DNA of 64,000 bases from Bugula neritina (taxonomy: Eukaryota > Bryozoa > Gymnolaemata > Cheilostomatida > Bugulidae). The stretch covers positions 7,384,389-7,448,388 of the forward strand of contig OZ037772.1 in NCBI GenBank assembly GCA_964035545.1. Direction: 5' to 3'. Each line of letters starts with the position of its first letter. Positions within the stretch are counted from its first letter, which is position 1. Positions 12,901 through 24,900 of the stretch are shown piece after piece. The notes beneath the pieces are model-generated. The model did not search any database, was not told where the DNA came from, and worked only from the letters and a program-made list of their open reading frames with translations. The translations under genes and the position numbers were made by a program.

Positions 12901-15900
12901 TAGAATTTGCTGCTTATACTTCCTCTATAACAGTATACAGCATGCAAACTATAGCAGTAACATTGTATACACCTCAAATATCTCACTTTCTAATTTGCTT
13001 AATTTTGATTAGCCACAGAACATGTTCCATTCATCAGATAGCCAACTAAAATAATCACTACTAAAGTTGGTTTAACTAACGGCTGTACCATTCTTATTTC
13101 AGAAAGTAATTACAACTAACAAAAAACCCTGCTTCATTATCACTGCAGTTCCATGACTGAGCATTCTGGGAATGGATGCTCACATATTAATTAGTGGTTG
13201 TGGTTTGTATCAGCTTATGGTTACTTTCATCCCATGTAGCTGTTTGCAAACACCAAATGAAAAATCTATTCACATGGAAACGCAGTGTATAGCAGTGCGA
13301 CTACCCTTACAACTCTTGTAACAAGACTGTTTTACTATAGACAGCTGTTGTAGGAAAGTATTGGTAACAATAGTCAACTATTACCCTTTCCCCAGCATGT
13401 CTGCCCAATAATATGACAGCAAGTTGGCAGTAACTGCTGACCCTTACCAGAGCAATGATGACGACTATCACCGTCAGCAAGATGGCGACACACATGAGAG
13501 CAATGAGCACCCAGTCAGGTGACTGCAGGATATCCTGTTCCACCGACATGCCGTTCTGTATGACGTAACGCGGAGTTGTGGGGAAGAAGGGTCCATCTTC
13601 GGAACACTGGGCATTGGGTGCCATCACTTTGACATACTAAAAGTATTGGAAGTACAAAACGCGCATTCAAATTAAGAAGTCACATTGAATAGGAGATTAT
13701 CTAAGCTAAAATTCTACTGAATGCAAATAGAAAGACAAAATGGAGTTTAACTATAATTTTCTTTTTACTACCTTGGAAAATAAACAGAAACAAGCTTTTA
13801 CCAAATGATGCAATAGCCTGGAAAACCCGAGGTATTGTGCCTACCATTTTCTTGTTGATGTTGGAGCTGAGGTAGAAGACGTATACCCCAGGATCCTTGA
13901 ACCTGTATGTGAAGAGGGTGGTGGACGTCTCGGCCTGACTCTGAGCCTCCTGTAACTCTCGGAATCCGCCATAGTCAAACTTATCATTCGTGTTGTACAG
14001 GTTGTTTCTACAAACAGGAAATACAAGATAATAAAAGTGAAATGGAGACATACTGATTGCTGCTAAATATAGAACAAAACAAACATGATAATAAAAAACA
14101 CACGGAACATGACGAAGGGGATGAGACGGGCTGCCAATATAACATCAGATAATCCTTCTACCCAGATTACTGTTAAAAAGGAAGCCACTAAAAGTATTCT
14201 GCAACTAGCTACTTTTTTATGATATTAGAAAGATGGACACTAACTCAGCATTTAAATATAAAAAAGTTTACTCTAATGCATTCTGCAAAGTGAATATCAA
14301 ATGATGCATTTTCCTTATTGCGAAATATGTCACTTTCTCTCAAGTCTATTAACATTAATCCAAAAAACATCTAAAGAAACTTCATTATTATAAGATCTTA
14401 GGCAAACTGCCACAAATCTAATTAATAAAAAGCTCTAAAAAAACATTTCAATGGAAAGCAATCATATATGATATGTGAGCTCTGAATGTGACAGTCATAA
14501 TGACAGAAGCTACAGGGCATAGCGCACTTGTTAATGAATGTCAGCAACAAAAGTAAAAATAGGAAACGTGACATAAATAGGAAAACATGGTAAAAAGTCA
14601 TAACCAGTTGGAAAAATGGTAATATAACAAGTCACAACCTTGCATAAATTTGTCATTACAAATTTCTATTTTAATACATGTGCATCGTCACCAAAGTTAT
14701 TGCATTATAGACATTTAAAAACATTACATAAAATCGTATTTCTATATTTATGTTGCTAAGACCCAAGCACAATAAAAGAGTAATAAGTATTCTATATGCA
14801 TTCAAGTACACACTTGAGTGCATATCATCGTTTGATTATGCAATCACAGTACGACTTCTTACAAACAAGTTCCAAGACTTAAAAGACAAATAAAAGTTTG
14901 AAGAGAAAATTAGTTTTACATCTATAAGCAAGAAGAAAGAATGATGAAGGAATAGGCTTGAGGCATCAAATATAAATTATTATTGATTAGTTCTTCGGAA
15001 GAAATAAATACCTCGGCACATGAGTGCATGTTTCAATTGAGCTCAGGGTGTTCAGTTTCCAAGTACAGCTATACGCAGCGCAGGCACTGTTTGATACCTT
15101 TTAATTACATGCTTTGAGAAACTGCTGCGATATAGAGTAGATGTTAGTCATGATTTTCAATCTGCTTTTTGTTGGGACACTAATGATAATGTGCTGTGCA
15201 CAAACGAAGCAGATGGAAATGTCCAGGTAAAATTTATTTCTATCTCAAACATGAACATTGTTATTTCTTTGCATTCCATTATTAATCTATTATTTCAATT
15301 AAATTTATAAAAACAATTTTCAACTCTTTCAAGTACTGTCAAAATTGAATCTCTGAAAAAATGAAGTGTTTATTTTCAGCAGTTACACATTTTGGACTTA
15401 ATTCCATACTGTGTATTTGCAAGTAGTTACCATTTGTGTGTGAGACCAATTGCTAATATTTTTGGTTATTAGAGCAAAAAAAAGGAGAAATACTTTGTTG
15501 AGATTTGAGACATGTTTTATGCATCGGCTTTGATGTGTTTTATTAGCAGTGATCTGGGAACAAGAAGTGAAACGCAGACAGTCTCAAAGCGTGCTTTCGG
15601 TGAGTTACAATGAAATTCCAAAAGTTTTGAAAGGCAAAGTTTTCTTTTAAAATCTGATAGGAAGAGACAAATCTTTTTATTAAAAAAAAATTAATGAATA
15701 TTTTTTAAAAGTCAACAGTCACTGTCAACAAGGTTATCCCTGCAACCCTGCAATGCTAATTAATACTGTTGTGATTTGCGTTGTATATATTTAAGGTCAC
15801 TTAAACTTGGGGCCTGAACCAGACTGGATGGTACTTTTATCAGAAGGTAGGACCCGCAGACCTTCTCCCAGAAGGAAGAAATTCAGCAGGGTGAGAGAGC

Positions 15901-18900
15901 CATATTTTACATTCTAAAACTATCATACTTATATATTCTAAAAAAGCTGTCTACAGAAACATTGACCTATACTAAGTTCAATTGAAATAAATATCAAATT
16001 AAATACAATTGTAATTCAAAAGGCAAAATAGAGTTGTGAATTTCAATAGAATCTAATTCCGTAATAAAATGGTTGATATATCTGGCAGAAAGTTCCCTTG
16101 GCTGCTGAACCCCAAGTAGTCTCTGGAAAGCTATTCAGTGACATCCAAGAAGACGCAATAGAAAAGGAAATATTGGAAGCAAACAATGAGATCTATCGCA
16201 AGCGCTTGCTAGAGCTCATGGGAGAGATGGTGAAAGAGAGAGGAGAGGATGAGAGGAGATCTCCAGATCAGCTTGGAAGTAAAGAAAGCAATGATGAAGA
16301 GAAAAGGGTGTTTGGGTCACTCAGAGAGATAAGAAAGAGTGTGGGAGACGACGGAGAGAAAAGAGTTTTTGGATCTTTTAAAGAGTTGAGAAGTTTTGAT
16401 GAAGCTGATTTTGATGAGGAAAAAAGAGTTTTTGGCAGTCTGAGGTAAGGCTAGAAAAATAACAACTTTTCAATTGGTAAGAAACTCTGTTCTGTATTTC
16501 TTTTGATTTGATTAAATAAGCTTCATCAAGCTGGTAGCCAGTTACAATGCAAACTATAACCAGCATTCCTTTACACGTTGGCAGACAAATACGAGAAGTA
16601 GGAGGGAACACCGGCTATATGAATGAAAACACGGCTACACACGACCTCTTGGGCAGAATGAAGGTAATAACATTTATTGAGCAGATCTAAAAGTTTGAGG
16701 TAGAAGTGCATAAAGATATGTGTAAAAATATATATTGTGCCAGCACCTAAATAGTTTCAAGGAACTTCTAAAGTAATCAAACCTAAAAGAAGCTGCAATT
16801 GTTTAAACTACTAGCATGTTATGTAATGTTATGTTATGTAATGCCTGTTTCAGTGTAACAACTTTATTAGCTTTGACAGAGTATAACAGCTGCCCACACA
16901 GGTAGCTGGTCATATCAAGTACCAGTACAAAAGGGTTTAATTACAACTGTGGCATTGTTTAAATTTAATTGAATTTACAATTTAGAATTTCAATATTTTT
17001 CAGAAACTTGAACAGGCTGAAAGAATGAGGAAATGGAAGAAGCAAGAGAAAGCTAGAGGTAGGAGATTGCTATAAGTTGGTACATGGATATCAACAGAAT
17101 GGGGTAAACTGAAGTAATACAATTGAGCCATCAATAATAATTTATAAATATTTATTTATAGATTATGAGAGGGTGGAAGCAACAAAGATGGATACGTCAA
17201 TGAATTTACCAGTTTCTAAAGCCAGGTAGGAAATTATATGCAGTTTTATATCTAACTAACCTATAGCATGAAAGTTTGGGTGAAACGGAGTATTTTAATT
17301 TTTTTAGTTCTTTACTGATTTGATGAGAAAAATAGTTGGAATAATTACAGAACATATAAAAAGTAATAAGAATATTCAAGTACAGAGATACAGATGCTTA
17401 GATAAATGCAAAGCTAGAGTAAAATTTTATTATTTATGAATAATTAACCGGTGTTTATGTAACTTGAATTTACCATCTCATCTACAGCCTATAGTATTTT
17501 AATTGCTATGATATTATATGTTAAATATACTATTATCAATGGTATAAATATTATACTTTCAGATAAATCTTAAAATGCCATTTTTCAGGGCAAGCATAGA
17601 GAAAACAGGAGGTGAACCCGAAAAAGAATCTAGAAAAGTAGTTGTTGATGAGGTTAGTAGGAAAGTGACAGCATTCTTACAAAATCTGTGTTTGTATTTT
17701 CTAGAATTCATTCAACCCTGGATGAATTTTAGAAATTACAAAATTAACATTAAAACTGATACACGATATTGCAGATGGAGATGTACAACAGAGAGGACTA
17801 GTAGAGATGAAAAGGTTCCCCAAGCTTCTAGCAGGTTCTAGAACAAAATATTTATTTAAATAAGTTTCCTTATAGATATACCTATTGACTACTGAGAGAC
17901 TGCTTACACCCCCCCCCCAAACCCCCACACACAAACAGTAAATACGTGGATAAATAATATAAACTATATTACTCTCTTTCTCTTTGATGTATGCATCCTA
18001 CCAGCTCATCATATATTGCAAGAAGTCTTCTTGCAGAAACATTATGTTTGGAATCCAAAACTCAAAGTAGAACAATTAATGTCAACTATCTATGATATCT
18101 TCATATTACTATATGCTTTCCTGTGCAAACTTTATATTCGTGACCTCTTCTATATTTACAGTCAATAAAATTAACTGTTGTTAAAAGATGCAAAATTATG
18201 TTAAATTACCACCAAGAGTTGTGCGCACACACAGCAACAGCCATACGTTATGATACAACTAAATTAAATAAAATAAAATTATCAATATGATATGGTGCAT
18301 AAAAAATATAATTTATTACACTACGTCACAACAGAAAATATGATCCAAAATAATGTATAGCATAAAATGAGAACTTATTAGCATATACATATATGATACA
18401 TTAAAGTAAAACATATGGCTACAATACATTAAGTATTATATTGAATATTACAATAAAGTAACCAATAATTTGTAAGCTTCAAAGCTCAGTCACTTTTAAG
18501 TCAGTTGAAATGTGCTGCAAAAATGAAGGAGGCAGCAAATAATTTATTTATGGCAGCTATTCGCTGCCTACATAAAGTCTTCTTTAGTAAACAAATTCTA
18601 TCACATATCACCATCTACCTATTGTGACACCAGCCTTGTACATGTATGCTGAGTTACACAGCAATTAGCCTTCAAATCCTACATTATGGAAGTGGAGGAG
18701 CAGGCACGCCCCCTCCCAGATTAGTTTACGTACAAGAAAATGTCTTTCTTGAAATATAATCCAAATTTCTAAGAGTTAAAGAGCAGTAGAGCTGCCATAG
18801 CCTCACAGCAACTAACAACTGTTACATGATGTTACAAAAATTTAGAAATCAGCTCATTCTAATCAGCATTTAAATAAAGCTCATCCTTGTGAGAAACCCT

Positions 18901-21900
18901 GATGGAAAAGACTTGTTAAAGCGGGCTAAGGACTTATTAAGATGAGGCACAGGAGAAATTATGACTGGATGCTCTTCGTAACATCACCAATGGCCTTTGT
19001 CGCGGCTCGAACCCATGACTTCGTGCTTACTAACCCCTAGACCAGGGCTAGACCAAGTTTGTTATTAATGCAAAAATGGTATATAAACTCTTTGTGACAT
19101 TTTGAGCAAACTGTTACACAACTAATTAATAAAAAAAATTCCATAGCAAACCTTTCTATGAAAATGTATCATAAATAATATATGATCTCTGAATTTGACA
19201 GTTTAACGGCTCAAAGCTACCAGCATATAGAGCACTTGCATATGAATGTCAGTAAAAGAAGCAAAAATAGGAGACGTGATAAAAATAGAAAGACAGCAAG
19301 AATTGTTGAAGATGCCATAAAATTTACAAGCTTGCATAAATTTCATGATTAAAGCTTTTCTATTTAAATGTACATCTCCACCAAAGTCATTACATTGTAG
19401 ATATTGAAAAATATTGTATAAAACATAGATGTCTATTGATAAAACCAAAGCAAATTGAAAGATTATCAAGTATTCTATATGCTTTCAAGTGCATACTTGA
19501 GTGCATGTCATTGTTTGATTATGCAGTCACAAGTCTGTAGGGTTTAAGTTACAATTACCCACTTGTACAGCTTGTTTGTTGCTTCGCTATTTGTTTGTAA
19601 CAACAGGATATTGAAACAGGAAGTAGAAATTGTTCATATTGTCCATATTGTTTTATTATCATGTATGATTTATGCTGCCTATATAAATGGTTCAGTTTTA
19701 TATAACAAAACAGTTACGGTATAACAGTACAAAATTGTAACCAAACCACGTTATACATCGCATATAACAGAAATACTTCACAAGATAAAAGGGACTTCTT
19801 ACAAACAAGTTCCAAGACTTAAAAGGCAAATATTTTAACTGATCACATATTTTGAAGAACTGGTGAGGTATCTACAGTAGATGTTAGAGTGATGACTTTC
19901 ACACTGCTTTTTGTTGGAGCCCTAATGATGAGCTGCTGGGCACGACCAGAGGAGATGGAAACTTCTAGGTAAAATTTATTTCTATTTTAGATTTAACTAT
20001 TGTTACTTTTTCGCATTCAATTTTCAATTCACTATATCAATGAAACAGCTAAAAAATTTCCAACTTTCTTGAGCAAGTCAAAATACTATCAAAACTTAAT
20101 CTTTTGAGCAAGTAAAGACGTTAGCTTCAGCTAGTCACACACTGGGACGTATTTTCACTTTGAATATTTGCAAGTAGTTATCAATTGTATTCAAGAAATT
20201 GACAACTTTCTTGCTATTAGAGCAGGAAAGAGGAGAAAAGCTTCATTAGATTATATTTGAGACAGTTTTATGTATCAACCTTTGGTGTGTTTTACTAGAT
20301 ATGACGCGAGAAGGAGAAGTGAAATGCAGCCAGTCTCAAAGCGTGCTTTCGGTGAGTTACAATAAAGTTCCAACAAATACAAAGTTTTCTTTTAAAAGAT
20401 AGCAGAAGACAAAGTTTTATCTTGACTCCAACAGCTGCTGTAAACAAGGTTTTTTATTCAGTGAAGCCCTTAAGATTTATTAATACTATTGTGAAGTTTA
20501 TTGTATTCATTTAAGGTCATTTAAACTTGGGGCCTGAACCAGAATGGATGAAGCTTCTATCAGATGGTACGACTCGCAGACCTCCCACCAGAGAGAAGAG
20601 ATCCAGTGGGGTAAGACTGCCATATTTTAACATTCTAAACCTTTGCCTACAGAGGCTTTGATGTACTAAGTTCAATCGTGAAGAGGTGCACGTAAATGCA
20701 ATTATAATTCAGACAGCAAAACAGAAATGTAAAAGAAAACCGCTGCTAAAATCTTTAATAAAATCTGACTCCGTAAGTAAATAGTTGATTTTTCTTGCAG
20801 AGAGTTGCAGAGGCTAGTAAACCCCAAACAGCCTTTGAAGAGTGGTTCAGTGACATCCAAGAAGACAAAATAGGAAAGGAAATATTGGAGATAAGCAATG
20901 AGATCTATAACAAGCTCTTGTTAGAACTCATGGGAGAGATGGTGAAAGAGAGAGAAGAGGATGAGAAGGCTGTATTTGGATCTCTAGATCAGTCGAGAAG
21001 TGATGAAAGCAATGATGAAGATGTCAGCGAAGAGAAGAGGGTGTTTGGGTCACTCAAAGAGATAAGAAAGAGCGATGGAGATGATGAAGAGAAAAGGTTG
21101 TTTGGGTTACTTAGAGAAACATGAAAACTCTCTTGAGCAAGTCAAAATACTATGAAAATTGAATCTTTTGAGCAAGTAAAGAACTTAGGTTCAGCAGATT
21201 AATGGCTAGTCACACAAATGTATTTCCACTTTGTGTATTTGCAAGTAGTTATCATTTGCATTCAAGAAAATTGACGATTTTCTTGTTATTAGAGCAGGAA
21301 AGAGAGGAAAAGCTTCATTAGATTATATTTGAGACAGTTTTATGTATCAACCTTTGGTGTGTTTTACTAGATATGACGCGAGAAGGAGAAGTGAAATGCA
21401 GCCAATCTCAAAGCGCGCTTTCGGTGAGTTACAGTAAAATTCCAACAAATACAAAGTTTTCTTTTAAAAGATAGCAGAAGACAAAGTTTTATCTTGACTG
21501 TAAACAAGGTTTTTTAATCAGTGAAGCCCTTAAGAGTGATTAATACTATTGTGAAGTTTATTGTATGTATTTCAGGTCATTTAAACTTGGGACCTGAACC
21601 AGAATGGATGAAGCTTCTATCATATGGTACGACTCGCAGACCTCCCACCAGAGGGAAGAGATCCAGTGGGGTAAGACTGCCATATTTTAACATTCTAGAC
21701 CTTTGCCTACAGAGGCGTTGATGTACTAAGTTCAATCGTAAAGAGGTGCACGTAAATAAAATTTTAATTCAGAAAGCAAAACAGATATGTAAAAGAAAAC
21801 CCGCTGTTAAAATCTTAAATAGAATCTGACTCGGTAAGTAAATGGTTGATTTTTCTTGCAGAGAGTTGCAGTGGCAAATAGTCTCTAAAAAGCGGTTTAG

Positions 21901-24900
21901 TGAATCCAAGAAGACAAAATAGAAAAGGAAACATATCTATGATATCGTCATAGTACTATATGCTTTCATGTGCAAACGTTATTCATGATTTCTTCTAAAT
22001 TTACGGTCAATAAAATTATCTGTTGTCAAAAGATGTAAAACTTTGTTCCATTACAACTAGGAGTTGTGCGCACACACAGGAACAGGTACACTTAATAATA
22101 CAACTAAATTAAATAGAATACAATTATCTATATGATATGGAGTGGGAAAATATAATTTTTTACAATACAACATGACAGCAAACATGACATAAAATAAAGT
22201 TCAGCAAAATATAACTTATTAGCATATACACATATATGATCATACATTAAAGTAAAACATACCGCTGCAATACATTAAGTATTACATTGAATATTACAAT
22301 AAAGTAACCCATAATTTGCAAGCTTCAAAGCTCAGTCACTTTTAAGTCAGTTGAAATAAATTGCGAAACATGAAAAAGGCAGCATATAATTTATTTATGG
22401 CAGGTATTTGCTGCCGCCACAATGTCTCCTCTAGTAAACAAACAAACTATCACATATCACCATCTACCTATTATCATACCAGCTATGACGTACTGATATA
22501 CACTTGTGTACTGAGTTATACAGCAATTAGCCTTCATATCTTACACTAATAGAAGGGATGTGCATGTACGCCTCCTACCTGATTATTTTATAGACAGAAT
22601 CTGTCTTCCTAGAATTATAATCTAAATTTCTAAGAGTTAAAATATATTTAGAATATAAATTACCGAGGGCACGCGCACCAATGAGAGATAATAATGCAAT
22701 ACATGACATCAATACATAACGTTACGGTATGTCAACAGATTGTAGGCTGCAGCGCAGAACAGTAAAGTTGCAATAGAAGAGCTTCACTTGTAATGGAAAC
22801 TTATCTAAGCTTTATTGATAGCAGATTTAAAAGGCAGACAACTCTGTAAGAAAGAGTTCTTAAATAATCAAATATTCCTTTGAATGAGTAAATAATGAAA
22901 GTCAAATGCAGGAATTTGTGTAATGAAATCATCTCACACTCAGAACTTAGTGCGACTACTATAGCCTTCATTTCCTTTAAAACTTGGAAAAATAAACAAA
23001 GTTGCATCGTTGACGAAAAATAAAAACTCGAAAATTCGGAATACAATACATAAACTATGAATTATGAAATAGTCCAAGAACACCTAATCTTACACAGCAA
23101 TAGCATATGATTCATTTGTGAGCAATATGCAAAGAGTAGACAATTTCAAACTAGCAACGAATGCCTTATAATATGCTGTAATAAAACTTTTAAAAAGACA
23201 ATATAATATTATATTAAATGAGTCTAAGAATCTAAAGTGAGTGATATTGACGAAAAGAGAAGACAACTGCGTAAAAAATTGCTGGCATGTTTTATTAGAC
23301 TTGTTATAAACCAAATAATAATAGAACAGGCACAACTTGGAAAGTCTTTTGTGATAAAACAGTGCTACCAAGTCATACTTCCTTTCAAAAAATATTTCAA
23401 TAATCTGTTAGACTGAGCAGCTACAAAGCTAATGTTGAAGTTTCGAAATCGATTAATAACACTTTAGTCTTCATGAAAATATTGAAATAAAGATTTATAT
23501 TGTGTGAGTGTGTAGGGGGTTGAGAAGGTAGGGGTGTATAGGATAGGGGTGGAGAGTGTAAGGGGTAGGAAAGGTAGGGGCGGAGATAATAGGGGTGGAG
23601 AGTGTAAGGAGCTGTAGAAGATGAGTTAGCAAATGACCTACAAACAAGCTTCAACCAATGACATTCACTCACCGATCATAGACGGGGTAGTTCTCGTTAG
23701 ACACACTGAAGAACATCGTCTCTCCATACTTCAGACACACAGTCGGGTTTCTGATGCCGTTCAGATTGTTTGCACTTGTGGCCAATAGCTGTCTCTGTTG
23801 TATGTTGTTCAAGTTGTAATCTACAATTTGATTGGCTAATTTACAGAAAATGAAACATTTTGATATGATAGAAATATTATTGTGATGTAATGAAAATATA
23901 AAAATAAGAAATAGTTTTTACTCACCAAAACCAGCACCTAAAAAAATAAAAGAAGTTTATTAAACACAATTTATAAAAATAATTGAAAATAAAGATATGT
24001 GCAGCAAATAAGAAAAGTATTAGCAATCATTGTATGTAAAGTTGAAAATTTTGTAAAATTTAATACTCACTAGTTATATTCCCGGTGTAGTTTCCTTTAG
24101 TGTTGGAGGTAAGCAGGTTGATGACAATGGACGGGTCGGGTTGGTAGACACCCACAAAGCCCGAGGAGTCCATGTCTATGAGGTGAGCGGGCTCGGTGTA
24201 TTCCCCGACACACTGATCTTCTGTGATGGTGTTGCGGGAGTTGATGACCTTACGAAGGTTATTAGCCGGGATTTGTACCTGCAGAACATACGGTACGGAT
24301 CACAGGCATTGCTTGCAAGGACCATGAAACTTGAAACTTGTAGATTATAAGAGATTAAATGATACGTCTACAAGAAGGTCAATTTACTTTATCCGTAAAC
24401 TAGGACCAAACCTGCTTAAAAAAATCACAAAACCTTTCAATTTAGGATATTTTCATAAGCTGATTTGGAATATGTATAAAAAACTGACTAAATTCCCGCA
24501 ACACTAATGAAGCCTTTAAATGCAGGCATACAGAATGGACTTTTACAATAACATGGTTCACTATAATAATTGAGAACCGAGTAATGATTATAAATAAACA
24601 TGTAAAAATCTGTGTTTCTTGACTAATGACGTAAGAAAAACCTTGAACACTGTAAAACAATTTGGAAAACATTTAATTATTTTAACTTATTTGCTAAAAT
24701 TTCATTAGTTCAAGGCAGAAAACACATGTAGGTTAGCACCTATAGTTATATAAAATAAGCAAATTAATCTAAAGGCTCACCTGAACTTGGCCCTTTTGAT
24801 TTCTAACTTCAATGAAAGGTTCGAGTGGAGAGGCCGGGCAGATGAAGGAAATACTGTATCTCTGTGCAAGACGACATTCAAGGTCACACACTTCTTCAAG

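Larger units (their letters stand above)
14390..18785 (+). repeat. Tandem segmental duplication, unit 1 (contains gene A)
   Basis: Sequence from about 14390 (ACTAATTAATAAAAA region) to about 18785 (CTAAGAGTTAAA) is alignable by eye with 19090..22640, including upstream, exonic, intronic and 3'-flanking sequence. Unit 1 carries about 200 extra bases before the gene A start and the complete 3' half of the gene. The whole unit sits in the intron between exons 57 and 58 of the giant gene. Boundaries are approximate. Confidence 0.8.
19090..22640 (+). repeat. Tandem segmental duplication, unit 2 (contains genes B and C)
   Basis: Alignable with 14390..18785 at both ends, but the middle differs. The region equivalent to gene A exons 5-9 is missing, and an internal duplication of about 1 kb (20070..20870 repeated at 21128..21935) created partial copy C. 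3'-flanking homology resumes near 21937. Boundaries are approximate. Confidence 0.8.

Noticed and set aside
22801-23371. Minus-strand frames of 81 and 93 codons
   Set aside because: AT-rich intronic frames, rich in Phe/Leu/Tyr, with no in-phase link to exons 57 or 58.
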